Source: Cyclonatronum proteinivorum (GTDB lineage Bacteria; Bacteroidota; Rhodothermia; Balneolales; Cyclonatronaceae). Taken from it: DNA of 64,000 nt. Below, in pieces: positions 44,576 through 53,729 of the stretch. The stretch lies in NCBI RefSeq assembly GCF_003353065.1, contig NZ_CP027806.1, positions 186,001-250,000 of the forward strand. Direction: 5' to 3'. The notes under the pieces are model-generated. The model did not search any database, was not told the DNA's origin, and saw only the letters and a list, made by a program, of their open reading frames with translations. Both the position numbers and the translations under genes were made by a program. The number at the start of each line of letters is the position of its first letter. Position 1 is the stretch's first letter.

Positions 44576-44648
44576 CTGGCTGCAGTGCCAACCCGATAGT
44601 TCCCAAATCAACGGTACGTCCCTTGCTTTTTGATGCTGGCGCTCCGGG
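44576..44648 (+). repeat. Intergenic repeat family, copy 6, right part
   Basis: CT-GGCTGCAGTGCC, CCGATAGTTCCCAAATCAACGG, CCCTTGCTTTTTGATGCTGG, CGCTCCGGG: the continuation of the repeat broken off at 43154. Confidence 0.87.
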
Positions 44649-44833
44649 CCTGCAATCACATTTCCTTTGAACCCCAAAAGTTGACGTCACCAATAGTTCA
44701 TGTATTGAGCTTCCAACTTTCAGAGATAATGCCATTTATTTTTCCGGCGATGGCTTCCACACTTTGACCTGTCTTTCCCCAAACGTGCCCAAAAGGTTTA
44801 GACTTAAAATTATGGTATATTTGCACCAACCTT

Positions 44834-47002
44834 GTGCAAACTATTCTAAATCAGCTGTATAGCTGTCCTGTTATTTTGAAGCCATCGCTCATCACCGGAT
44901 TTCTCGTTCTTACTATCGGAATATTGGGTACTTTTCCGATTGCACCCATTGGTTTTGCCCAAACCAACGATGAAAACCAGGTTAATCCGCATGAGGATCA
45001 AACTGCGGATACCGTACTCGCAGAAGCTGAAGCTGCTTTTTTGAGCGCGAACCTGCAGCTTGCACTTTCATTAAATACGCAAGCGGAAGCCCTGTTTCGC
45101 TCAGCAAAAAATACAGCGGGTATTGAGCGCACACAGCTACTTCTCGCCCGCATCAACATAAGGCAAGGCAGGATAGCCGAAGCACGGGATATTCTTACTG
45201 AACTTATAGAAACAGCTCCGCAGAGCATTTACCGGGCTAAATTCCACAATGCGCTGGCCGGCAGCTACAACCCGGGAACAGAAAGTGAGATTGCACTCGG
45301 GCAGCTGTACCTTGCGCTTGACTTCGTGTACCGCCTGCCCGCTTCTGATTACTATGCACTAACTGTCGGCATCTATCAGAACATTGCGATTTACCTGAGT
45401 GATATGGGCAGGCCCGCCGAGTCCCTTCAATACTTTGCTCAAGCCGTTAGCAGGGCCGAGAATACAGACAATCCCCGACTTCTTTCATCACTCTACAACA
45501 ACCTGGGCATTGCTTATATCAGAAACGAGCAGTTCGACAGCGCCGCGTTTTATTTGGAGAAAGCCCTAGAACTGGCTGAGGTGCTCGAGGCCCCGCTTGA
45601 ACGGTTTCGTGCGCTTGTTAACCTGGGAAACCTCTACACCAATGAGGGCTCTCTTGAAAAAGCTCTTGCGTTCTATGATGCAGCACAGGAAGCCTACGAT
45701 CTGGTTAGTCCGGGCAATCCGTCTGTAATGATCATTCACAATCAGGGCCGAACACTTACATTGCTCGGTAGATATGAGGAAGCAGAAGCACTTCTTAACG
45801 AATCACTTGCAATCAGTGAAGAACAGCGCATTCCCGAAGGCATTTACCACAATGTGATTGAGCTGGGTAAACTGTATGCAAGGCAGGGCATGAATAACCG
45901 GGCACTGCCCTACTTCCAGCGCGCGCTCGATACCGCTAAACTTCTAAACAATATTGAATTTAAGGTTTCCAGTTTAAGAGAGCTTCACCAGGTATATGCA
46001 GCAAGCGGGCGCTTCAATGCCGCCTACGAAAACCTGCTGCACTTTCATACCCTGTCTGACAGCCTTGCACAGGCAAGATATACGCAAGAGCTGGCGCTGG
46101 CAGAAAATTTTCTGGAGCTGAGCCGTCAGCGGGAAATCAATGAAATCCTTCAGAAACAGCAGTTACAGAAAGAAGCGCAGCTTCGCCTGCAATCCATCCT
46201 GATATTCGTGAGCGTACTTGCCCTTGTTTTCCTGGTCCTGTTGCTGGTGCAAATGAAGCGCAATGCAGCCGCTAAACAACTGATTCTGGAAGAACTTGAA
46301 GTCCAAAAACAAAAACTGGAGCAAACAAGCCGCGACAAGGATAAGCTTTTCGCCATCGTATCCCACGACCTGCGCAATGCCCTGGTTTCCATGGAAGGCA
46401 TTCTCACACTTCTTAAGGAGGATTCCATTTCTGCAGAAGAGTTCAAAGCCCTGATTCCGGATGTTGAAACTGCCGTTCAGGAGAACAGCATCATGATGTC
46501 AGACCTGCTCACCTGGGCCAAAGAGCAGCTCACCGGCGTGCGAATGGAAGCGAAACCCGTAAAAACTACACACCTGATTCAGGAAGTGCTGCACCTCTTT
46601 ATGCTCATAGCGGCTAAGAAAAAGATAGATCTTGCAAGTGAGGTTGGGGAGGTTCCCGATGTACTGGCCGATCCCAACGCGCTCACCTTTGTCATTCGGA
46701 ACATCGTTTCCAATGCGCTCAAATTCACAGCTAAACAAGGGAAAGTATGGATTACAGCAGATGAAGATCCGGAGCACGTTACCATTACGATACATGATAA
46801 TGGCATCGGGATGTCGGCTGAGATGCAGCAGCGTCTTTTTTCGGAAGAAAACTTTAGCCGGATGGGCACAGCAAACGAGAAAGGCACAGGTTTCGGCCTC
46901 AAACTCAGCAACGATTTTGTGAAGCGGATGGGCGGCTCACTCAGCTTCGTGAGCACCGAGGGAGAAGGCTCACACTTTTCGGTTACGTTGCCCAAATCCT
47001 GA
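44834..47002 (+). CDS. TPR-containing membrane sensor histidine kinase
   Basis: 722 residues from a GTG start; there is no in-frame ATG nearby. An export signal/anchor (LITGFLVLTIGILGTFPIAPIGFAQ) precedes a periplasmic array of TPR-like repeats (~55-430; e.g. LLSSLYNNLGIAYIRNEQFDSAAFYLEKALELAE). A TM helix (LQSILIFVSVLALVFLVLLLVQM) and a coiled linker lead to HisKA AIVSHDLRNALVSMEGIL (His511) and HATPase (NIVSNALKF, DNGIGM, GTGFGLKLS). The TATATTTG box at 44816-44823 looks like a Bacteroidota -7 element, giving a very short leader. No receiver domain or adjacent regulator, so the output is unknown. Confidence 0.9.
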   Translation: MQTILNQLYSCPVILKPSLITGFLVLTIGILGTFPIAPIGFAQTNDENQVNPHEDQTADTVLAEAEAAFLSANLQLALSLNTQAEALFRSAKNTAGIERTQLLLARINIRQGRIAEARDILTELIETAPQSIYRAKFHNALAGSYNPGTESEIALGQLYLALDFVYRLPASDYYALTVGIYQNIAIYLSDMGRPAESLQYFAQAVSRAENTDNPRLLSSLYNNLGIAYIRNEQFDSAAFYLEKALELAEVLEAPLERFRALVNLGNLYTNEGSLEKALAFYDAAQEAYDLVSPGNPSVMIIHNQGRTLTLLGRYEEAEALLNESLAISEEQRIPEGIYHNVIELGKLYARQGMNNRALPYFQRALDTAKLLNNIEFKVSSLRELHQVYAASGRFNAAYENLLHFHTLSDSLAQARYTQELALAENFLELSRQREINEILQKQQLQKEAQLRLQSILIFVSVLALVFLVLLLVQMKRNAAAKQLILEELEVQKQKLEQTSRDKDKLFAIVSHDLRNALVSMEGILTLLKEDSISAEEFKALIPDVETAVQENSIMMSDLLTWAKEQLTGVRMEAKPVKTTHLIQEVLHLFMLIAAKKKIDLASEVGEVPDVLADPNALTFVIRNIVSNALKFTAKQGKVWITADEDPEHVTITIHDNGIGMSAEMQQRLFSEENFSRMGTANEKGTGFGLKLSNDFVKRMGGSLSFVSTEGEGSHFSVTLPKS

Positions 47003-47096
47003 CCTTTCCCCAAACCAAAGAGAGCCGGTCTGACATTGAGAACAGACAAGGCTTTATGATGCAGGCTGAATTGCAACATTCAGTCAGCGCCCCCCT

Positions 47097-48485
47097 TTAC
47101 GGACGTCTTTCGTAGGTAAACGTGATTTCCTGCACAGCGCCCGGTTGCATCTCAAGCTCCATTTCAAGCGCATCGGCGGTGAGGCGGTAGCGGGCGCCTG
47201 TGACGTTCAGCACGCGGGTGTTTTCGTTGGTGGGGATGCTGATCTGCAGCGGTTTGGATTGGGTGCCGAGGTTTCGGACGGTGTAGGTGCCTTCGATGCG
47301 GTTGAGCCGTTCATCCTGCCCGGAGGCGAGTACGCGGACGACCTCATCCAACAGCAAGCGCGAGCTGCGTCCGCCCTGAATGCGGATCAGGGTATCAGCC
47401 GATGCGGCCCGCGTGAGCTCACGATCCCCGATGAGGGTGAGGGTTTCACCGGTGCGTAACAACAGGCGCGTTTCGCCGGGCGGAAGGTGCGGGATGCCGC
47501 TGACGTTGTTTGCCGCGAGCATTTGACCGGCGTCAATGCGATACAAAATATCAGGGCGCCGGTTGGTGACATTCAGGCTGCGGTTGTGCGTGGCCTGAAA
47601 GCGGTAGCTTTTTTCGTAGGCGATGTTTTCGGCTTTGAGCAGCAGACGGCGCTGACTTTCCGAGGGGGCAAGATCAATCGCATCCTCAAAAGCGTGCACG
47701 AAGCGATCGGGATTGCGGTCGTTGGCGACCTGCGAAGTTAGCCCTCCCATCCCCCCGCGCCGGTTTACGCCCCCGCTTTCAATTTTGAGCTGCACCCCAT
47801 CCCAGGCGGCACCGGTGTTGTTTTCAAGGTGGATGAAGGTATGCCAGTCGAGCTGATCGGTTTCGGCATCGACGAGCAGCTGATGCTCTGCGGTCCAGCC
47901 GAGGAGTCCGGTATGGTACCAGAGCTGAATGCGGTAGCTGCCGGCGCGGGGCGCGTTGTAGGTGAGTAGCACGCCCGTTTCCGCGCGGATGTCGGCGCTG
48001 TCGCCCGTCGTTTGCAGGCTGTACTGATGGGGGTTGGGCACAATGATTTGATGACCATCGGCATCGCGCAGGCTCAGCATGCTGCCCCTGACCTGCTCAA
48101 CCGTGCCGCTGATGGTGCCGGCAGGCCCGGTGAGTGTCACCTGCTGATCCACGAGGCGATCGAACAGGCCGGTCATGGCGCCGGACTGCATCCGCAGGGC
48201 CGAACCGACGGGCAGGAGCTCGCCCGCAAACTGCAGATCGGTGATGTTGGCCGGATTCGGCAGTCCGTGCAGCAAAACTTCATTCGTGCCTTCCTGCAGG
48301 CTGAGGATGCGGGTTTCCCACACAGTTGCAAACTGTCCGCCCTGAATTCTGATCTGCACCTCATCTGCTTTGGAGCTAAACACAAAGCCGGGCTCGGGTT
48401 CCGCTGCCGGGTTTTGAGCAATTGCGGAGCATGCGGTTAGCAGCAACAGCGCCGTTAAGCTGATTTTGTGAAGGAAGTTGTTCAT
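47097..48485 (-). CDS. DUF4139-type secreted protein (second of a tandem pair)
   Basis: 462 residues. A signal peptide or lipoprotein-like start (TALLLLTACSAIAQ) is followed by a beta-rich architecture: VWETRILSLQEGTNEVLLHGLPNPANITDLQF, GTISGTVEQVRGSMLSLRDADGHQIIV, LLTYNAPRAGSYRIQLWYHTGLLGWTAEHQLLVDAETDQLDWHTFIHLENNTGAAWDGVQLKIESG, and a C-terminal ETLTLIGDRELTRAA...RIEGTYTVRNLGTQSKPLQISIPTNENTRVLNV. This resembles DUF4139 proteins, function unknown. Start overlaps the previous stop by four bases, and the two are paralogues. Confidence 0.8.
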   Translation of the reverse strand: MNNFLHKISLTALLLLTACSAIAQNPAAEPEPGFVFSSKADEVQIRIQGGQFATVWETRILSLQEGTNEVLLHGLPNPANITDLQFAGELLPVGSALRMQSGAMTGLFDRLVDQQVTLTGPAGTISGTVEQVRGSMLSLRDADGHQIIVPNPHQYSLQTTGDSADIRAETGVLLTYNAPRAGSYRIQLWYHTGLLGWTAEHQLLVDAETDQLDWHTFIHLENNTGAAWDGVQLKIESGGVNRRGGMGGLTSQVANDRNPDRFVHAFEDAIDLAPSESQRRLLLKAENIAYEKSYRFQATHNRSLNVTNRRPDILYRIDAGQMLAANNVSGIPHLPPGETRLLLRTGETLTLIGDRELTRAASADTLIRIQGGRSSRLLLDEVVRVLASGQDERLNRIEGTYTVRNLGTQSKPLQISIPTNENTRVLNVTGARYRLTADALEMELEMQPGAVQEITFTYERRP

Positions 48486-49915
48486 GGTGCCGGGGTCGTG
48501 AGTTCGAGTTCGAAGGTTTGGGTCTGTCCCGGTTCAATCCGGATGATGCCTCTGATGACGCTGCCCAGGTGTTCAAAGCCGGAGGGCATCGCAGTCACGA
48601 ACGTTCTGCCAGTGATACCCCGCTGCACCATAACTTCATAGGTGTCGGTGCCCTCGTTGGTCATTTCTATGCGGTGGGTTTCTGTGCGCTGTTCGCGCCA
48701 AGTACCTGTGGCGCTGTAGCTGTGCCGGGTGCGGACCGGCACATGCGCTCCGGTCGCGATGTAGCGCCGGAGGCCCGGCGGGGTCGCGTTTACGCGGCTG
48801 TTGCCTTCGAAAACGGGCATACCCGATGCCGGGAAACTGCTCGTGTACACTTCTCCGGGCGGCGCTTCGGTCGGGATGGCACCCGCCTCGTCTTCGTTAA
48901 TGACCGCAAGGCGCGTGGTGCGAAGCTCCCTTTGTTGCTGCGCGGGAATGCTCAGAAAATGCTTGGTGCGGTACGGCAGCTGCTCAAAATGAAAGAGCTG
49001 CACCGAGGCGATCGCACCCTGCGGTAACAGCACCGGCTCGGGGAAATCATAGGCGAAGAAGTCTTCGAGCTGCACCTGAACCGGAGCTTCCGTAATAGCG
49101 CTCATCCGGACCGGCGCCATGTCCATGCCGCTGTCAAATTCCAGGAAAGCATCTATATCTATGAACGTGTCATCATAGACGCTGAGAACCCGCGGCAGGC
49201 GGGTGTGGGCAAGGCGGGGCATTGGGCGCACATCCACATCCCCCGAAAACAGGCGTAGGTACACGTTTTCGAGGTCCATGCCGGAATTGTTGAACAACTG
49301 CGCTTCGGCAATCCAGTCATAGGCCAGCCGCTCCGGATGCAGCCTGAGGCTGTGCATCACCGCCCAGCCGATGGTGTTGGTGCCATACAGCAGACCGATG
49401 TTTTGTGTCCCGGCGCGGTTCGCATGCACCCGCACAATCAGACCCGAGTCCCCGAAAAGGGACACCTCCCCATCCATCGGACGAATAAAGTGCGAAGCCG
49501 GGTCGGGCGTGATGTACTGCCCGTTGGCGTGCCGCAGGGCGAGGAGTCCGGCGCTGAATTCCAGCAGGCCCTCCTGCATCGAATCCCTGCTGATGAGCTG
49601 CACCCGCGTTCCGGTCAGCCGCTCCAGGAGCGAGCGGAAGGGCGACTCGGGTTGCGCGATGCGGGCTTCGAGCAGGTCGCCGTCTATCACCAGGGTGAGC
49701 CGTTCGACCGCATGCAGCTCGGGAATGCCGCGGATTTCGATCAGATTTTCGCCGGCCTCGAGCGTGATCGTCCGGATTTCAAAAATTCCGGAGAAGCCCT
49801 GATGGTAGGCCGTCACATAGCGCTGCGCCACTTCTTCGGAGATCAGATGCGTCTGCGCACCGGCACGGGCACTGCTCCAAAGCAGGATGAAGGATACCAG
49901 ATAAAGCACTTTCAT
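48482..49915 (-). CDS. DUF4139-like secreted protein (first of a tandem pair)
   Basis: 477 residues from MKVLYLVSFILLWSSARAGAQ (start 49915; earlier Mets lack a signal sequence). The same order of elements as its downstream paralogue: IFEIRTITLEAGENLIEIRGIPELHAVERLTLVIDG, GLLEFSAGLLALRHANGQYITPDP, GLIVRVHANRAGTQNIGLLYGTNTIGWAVMHSLRLHPERLAYDWIAEAQLFNNSGMDLENVYLRLFSGD, and the C-terminal HRIEMTNEGTDTYEVMVQRG. Coupled to the following gene by an ATGA overlap. Envelope-located, function unknown. Confidence 0.77.
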   Translation of the reverse strand: MKVLYLVSFILLWSSARAGAQTHLISEEVAQRYVTAYHQGFSGIFEIRTITLEAGENLIEIRGIPELHAVERLTLVIDGDLLEARIAQPESPFRSLLERLTGTRVQLISRDSMQEGLLEFSAGLLALRHANGQYITPDPASHFIRPMDGEVSLFGDSGLIVRVHANRAGTQNIGLLYGTNTIGWAVMHSLRLHPERLAYDWIAEAQLFNNSGMDLENVYLRLFSGDVDVRPMPRLAHTRLPRVLSVYDDTFIDIDAFLEFDSGMDMAPVRMSAITEAPVQVQLEDFFAYDFPEPVLLPQGAIASVQLFHFEQLPYRTKHFLSIPAQQQRELRTTRLAVINEDEAGAIPTEAPPGEVYTSSFPASGMPVFEGNSRVNATPPGLRRYIATGAHVPVRTRHSYSATGTWREQRTETHRIEMTNEGTDTYEVMVQRGITGRTFVTAMPSGFEHLGSVIRGIIRIEPGQTQTFELELTTPAP

Positions 49916-50018
49916 GGGTACAGGAGTTGGAGATAAGGTAAACGCGACCGTCTTCCGCAGCACTGTGCACAACAGAAGCGCCGGCGGGTGGTAAACTCCC
50001 GAAAGCGGGATTTATTCC

Positions 50019-50507
50019 CTAAGCCGGCACATTGCCGTTGCGCTGTCCAAACCAGCGTATGCACTTATGCACGATATCGACCGGCTCGAGGAACATCAGC
50101 GGACAGCCCCCGATAATGGCATCAATGCCGAAGGCTTCGCAGGCACCAAGGGCTTCGACCGAGATGCTGCCGTCCCCGAACGAGCGGTGAAACCAAACGT
50201 GCCTGATGCCGAGCACCGCGCATTCTTCCACTACCGAGAGCGAGACATCGGGATTGGTGGCGATCATCACCGCATGGACGCCCCCGGGAATGGCCTCAAG
50301 GCTTGGATAGCAGGGCTGCCCCTCAAGCTCCTGCGCATGCGGATTTACGGGGATGGCCTCGTAGCCTGACTTTAGTAATTTTCGGAGGATGTGGCTCGCG
50401 GCAGTGTCCCCTTTTCGGGATACGCCGGCTACGGCTATGCGTTTGCCGGCCAGAAAAGCCTGTACATTTTGTGGCATTTTTGAAGATTCCATAGACACCG
50501 GATTCAT
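50019..50507 (-). CDS. CoA-binding-domain protein (YccU-like)
   Basis: 162 residues consisting of one Rossmann-type CoA-binding domain: KRIAVAGVSRKGDTAASHILRKLLKSGYEAIPVNPHAQELEGQPCYPSLEAIPGGVHAVMIATNPDVSLSVVEECAVLGIRHVWFHRSFG, and the C-terminal CPLMF. This is the stand-alone form related to succinyl-CoA synthetase alpha; role unclear. Starts at Met6 or Met11 are possible alternatives. Confidence 0.92.
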   Translation of the reverse strand: MNPVSMESSKMPQNVQAFLAGKRIAVAGVSRKGDTAASHILRKLLKSGYEAIPVNPHAQELEGQPCYPSLEAIPGGVHAVMIATNPDVSLSVVEECAVLGIRHVWFHRSFGDGSISVEALGACEAFGIDAIIGGCPLMFLEPVDIVHKCIRWFGQRNGNVPA

Positions 50508-50648
50508 CCTGTTCTGGGTAGGTTTTTTAGCGTTTTGCTGTTATTTAAGATAGGAGTTCATCCGGCAAATCTGAACATTTTTGCTTAGGTTTACACATCT
50601 TCCGTATTCTTCAACCCAGCCGTAAACACGGCTTAAACGACTATTTGA

Positions 50649-52166
50649 TTGACTGATATCTTCCTACATCAGGTTCGTCTGCCGCACTTGTACGACGACC
50701 TCCGGCACCGGCTCGTACAGCTTTCATCCGACACGGACGCACTGCAGCGGTCCCGCGCCATCGTCCAAGCGGCCCTTCAGGACGGGCGCGCCTACTACGG
50801 TATCAACACCGGCTTCGGCGGACTCGCGAGCCGGCGCATCTCTGACAGCGACCTCATGCAGCTTCAGCAGAATCTGCTGCTGAGCCATGCAGTTGGTGTG
50901 GGCGAGCCTGTACCCAAAGACATCACCCGGCTGATGCTGCAGCTCAAGCTACATACCCTGGGTCAGGGCTATTCGGGTGTTTCGCGGGAAACCTTCGCCC
51001 TGCTCCTTCGCTTCGCCGAACTCGACCTGATTCCCGTTGTGCCCTCGAAAGGAAGCCTTGGCGCATCCGGTGACCTTGCCCCGCTCGCGCACATGTCGCT
51101 GCCGCTCATCAGCTATGGTCATTTTTGGGATGAGGCGGGTGAAAAACAGCTTCCGGCTGGAGCAGTGCTACAGCAGCACGGCCTCATACCGGTGCAGCTT
51201 CAGGCTAAGGACGGCCTCTCGCTCATCAACGGCACGCAGCTGATGCAGGCCTACGGCGCCTGGGTGCTGGAAAAATCCATCCGGCTGCTCAAAACTGCCG
51301 ACCTGCTCGCGACCACAAGCCTCGAAGCCCTGCAGGGCAGCATCGCCCCTTTCGATGACCGCATTCAGCAGATTCGCCGGCATCCGGGTCAGGCGGTTGT
51401 CGCTGGGAATGTGAGGCTGCTGTTACAGCAAAGCGAAATTCTGGAGTCGCACCGCAACTGCGGCAAAGTGCAGGATCCCTACAGCCTGCGCTGTGTGCCG
51501 CAGGTACACGGGGCAAGCCGCGGCGCCTTAGCGCACTGCATGCAGGTGATGGAAACCGAGCTCAACAGCGTGAACGACAACCCTCTCGTTTTCGAAAACG
51601 GCGATATCATCAGCGGCGGCAATTTCCACGGTCAGCCGGTCGCCCTTGCGATGGATTATGCCGCGATTGCCCTTGCCGAGATCGGCAACATTTCCGAGCG
51701 GCGCACCTACCTCCTGCTCGAAGGTCACGACGGCCTGCCGACCCTGCTCATGCAGCATACCGGCATTAACTCCGGGTTTATGATTCCGCAGTACACCTCG
51801 GCCTCGCTGGTTTCAGAAAACAAGGTGCTGTGCCATCCCGCCTCAGTGGACTCCATCCCGTCGAGTTTGGGTCAGGAGGATCACGTGAGCATGGGCAGCA
51901 TCAGCGCGACCAAGCTGCTGCGCGTGTTCGAAAATGTGGAGCACATTCTGTCAATTGAGCTGCTTACAGGCATTCAGGCGCTGGATTTCCGGAAGCCGCT
52001 GCGTCCGGGCCGCGGGGTCGAAATTTTCCACGACTTCGTGCGTGACCACATCCCGCACGCCGAGCAGGATACCTATTTTAAAGAGTACATGGAAAAGAGT
52101 CTCGGACTCATTCGCGATGGTGCTTATCTGGATTTGATCGGGCAGGAATTGGGGGAATTGGGGTGA
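50649..52166 (+). CDS. hutH: Histidine ammonia-lyase
   Basis: 505 residues, family length, with a TTG start (no suitable ATG). It deaminates L-histidine to urocanate using the MIO cofactor formed from Ala139-Ser140-Gly141 in GSLGASGDLAPLAHMSLPL. Also seen: YGINTGFGGLASRRI near the N-terminus, QDPYSLRCVPQVHGASRG (here KVQDPYSLRC), and NDNPLVFENGDIISGGNFHGQPVALAMD. Its product is the substrate of HutU, encoded 13 kb away on the same strand. Next to a divergent CoA-binding gene; no hut regulator is visible. Confidence 0.96.
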   Translation: MTDIFLHQVRLPHLYDDLRHRLVQLSSDTDALQRSRAIVQAALQDGRAYYGINTGFGGLASRRISDSDLMQLQQNLLLSHAVGVGEPVPKDITRLMLQLKLHTLGQGYSGVSRETFALLLRFAELDLIPVVPSKGSLGASGDLAPLAHMSLPLISYGHFWDEAGEKQLPAGAVLQQHGLIPVQLQAKDGLSLINGTQLMQAYGAWVLEKSIRLLKTADLLATTSLEALQGSIAPFDDRIQQIRRHPGQAVVAGNVRLLLQQSEILESHRNCGKVQDPYSLRCVPQVHGASRGALAHCMQVMETELNSVNDNPLVFENGDIISGGNFHGQPVALAMDYAAIALAEIGNISERRTYLLLEGHDGLPTLLMQHTGINSGFMIPQYTSASLVSENKVLCHPASVDSIPSSLGQEDHVSMGSISATKLLRVFENVEHILSIELLTGIQALDFRKPLRPGRGVEIFHDFVRDHIPHAEQDTYFKEYMEKSLGLIRDGAYLDLIGQELGELG

Positions 52167-52253
52167 AACAAGCATCATCCCCGTCAGGGATTAGTAAAGT
52201 GGGCTGAATACTGTATTTTAAATCAAAATGTGATATTTAACTTTAGCCCAACC

Positions 52254-53657
52254 ATGATGGAAAAAAAAGCTTCCTGCAGCCGGCGTCATTTTATTAAAAC
52301 CGGATTAACTGGGGTTTCCGGCCTCCTTCTTTTGGGAGGCTGCAGTATCGTTTCTTCGAACCGGGAGCCTGCCTCTCTTACCCTGATCTGCATGGCTGAC
52401 CTTCACAGTGCTATGGATAAGATGGCACGCATTATCCCGCTTGTGAGGTCCCTTGCCGCGCAGGAGGAAGCGGTCATTGTGCTGATTAACGGGGATGTGT
52501 TTGAGCGGAATCCGGTCTCGTTTAATACCGGTGGCGCCGCAGAACGGGAGTTTCTCCGGCAACTGAGCGCCGTAGCACCGGTTTTTCTCAACGCAGGCAA
52601 CCATGAAGGCGCAGTTTCCGCGGATATGCGGGATGTCGCTCAGCAAATGGAAGCGGACGGTGTTCAGTTTATCAGCAATATGCGGAAGATCTCAGATGGT
52701 ACACCGCTGGCCCCTACCGTGCTTCACCGTGAAATAAACGGGGTTCGGTTCTCGGTTGCGGGCATCGCGACCGACGATATGTCCACCTACCCCGGCGTTC
52801 ACCGCGAGCGCTGGACCGTGCCGGAAGCTTTTGCCTATGCCGCGGAAGAATTACCCGCACTTTGGAGAAATGACCGGCTCAACATTCTGATGGATCATGA
52901 CGGGGTACTGAGCGACCGGACTGTCTTCCCTACCCTGCCGGAACCTGCCGTGCTGCTGGGCGGCCATGATCACCTTCGGTTCGTCGTCAGAGAAGACCAA
53001 CGAATTGCCCTGCATACCGGGTCTTATGGTGAAATCATCGACCTGGTCCGCTTCAGCTTTAAAGGCAATATCGCCCGCTACGAGCTTGAAAGCATTACCA
53101 TAGACGACAGCCTGCCTGCCGACCCGGCATTTTTAGCCCTGGCGCAGGAGCTTGAAGAGATACATCTTCCGGAAAACCTTCGGGAAGTTGTTGCCTCCAA
53201 CACCGTCATCCAAACACAGACACAGCTGATGCAGCAAATGGCGTCCTGGCTCAGGGAAAGCTCCGGAACCGATGCAGCTGCACTCAACAACACTACTTTC
53301 GGTGCGGCCCTGCCTTTAGGGGATGTGCGGCTTTTTGATATTCAGAGATCCATCCGTTTTGACGACAACATGTGGATTGCCACCCTGAGCGGTACAGATC
53401 TCATCACTTTAAAAAATAAAGCTAATCAGTTCGATTTCGACAACTGGGAGCGCTCTACCGGCGAGTACGTTGCAGGCAGTTTCCCGGATACGATTCAGCT
53501 TGACCAAACCTACACGCTCGCAGTTAACGGCTGGGTTGCCATTGGTACGCCCTTTAATCAGATGCGTTTTTTGGGCAGTGAAGGGCACGCTTTCGAACGG
53601 GCAGATCCTCCGGTCATGACCCGGGAGACGCTGATCAGCCGGCTGAATCAGGGATAA
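52254..53657 (+). CDS. 5'-nucleotidase/metallophosphoesterase-like lipoprotein with Tat signal
   Basis: 467 residues from the ATG at 52254. Tat motif SRRHFIK followed by TGLTGVSGLLLLGGC, a combined Tat/lipoprotein signal. Metal-site motifs of the calcineurin-like fold: MADLHSAMDKM, NGDVFERN, NAGNHEG, and GGHDHLRF. The C-terminal part (~300-467) resembles the UshA nucleotide-specificity domain (GAALPLGDVRLFDIQRSIRFDDNMWIATLSGTDLITL ... YTLAVNGWVA). Probably hydrolyses nucleotides or similar phosphoesters on the periplasmic side. Confidence 0.88.
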   Translation: MMEKKASCSRRHFIKTGLTGVSGLLLLGGCSIVSSNREPASLTLICMADLHSAMDKMARIIPLVRSLAAQEEAVIVLINGDVFERNPVSFNTGGAAEREFLRQLSAVAPVFLNAGNHEGAVSADMRDVAQQMEADGVQFISNMRKISDGTPLAPTVLHREINGVRFSVAGIATDDMSTYPGVHRERWTVPEAFAYAAEELPALWRNDRLNILMDHDGVLSDRTVFPTLPEPAVLLGGHDHLRFVVREDQRIALHTGSYGEIIDLVRFSFKGNIARYELESITIDDSLPADPAFLALAQELEEIHLPENLREVVASNTVIQTQTQLMQQMASWLRESSGTDAAALNNTTFGAALPLGDVRLFDIQRSIRFDDNMWIATLSGTDLITLKNKANQFDFDNWERSTGEYVAGSFPDTIQLDQTYTLAVNGWVAIGTPFNQMRFLGSEGHAFERADPPVMTRETLISRLNQG

Positions 53658-53729
53658 ACCAAACTGCACGGGAACTATTCCCCTACAAAATGGATGCTTC
53701 TTTCACCTGCAAGCATTATTGATTAAACC

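Larger units (their letters stand above)
43155..44577 (+). mobile_element. IS110-group insertion sequence with bridge RNA, inserted in repeat copy 6
   Basis: About 1,423 bp including one copy of the CT core. Boundaries come from the interrupted repeat: ...GAGCATCA-CT | element | ...CT-GGCTGCAGTGCC. Removing the element restores a continuous repeat closely resembling copy 7 (CACATCACTGGCTGAGGTGCC read on its strand, split here around CT). No terminal inverted repeats are seen, as expected for IS110. A 280-bp left non-coding end followed by the recombinase gene and a ~36-bp right end fit the IS110 group (IS621-like) rather than IS1111. Confidence 0.92.

Noticed and set aside
44569-44577. Terminal inverted repeats for the IS element
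   Set aside because: The two ends do not pair with each other; as in other IS110 elements the boundary is defined by the CT core and the guide matches.
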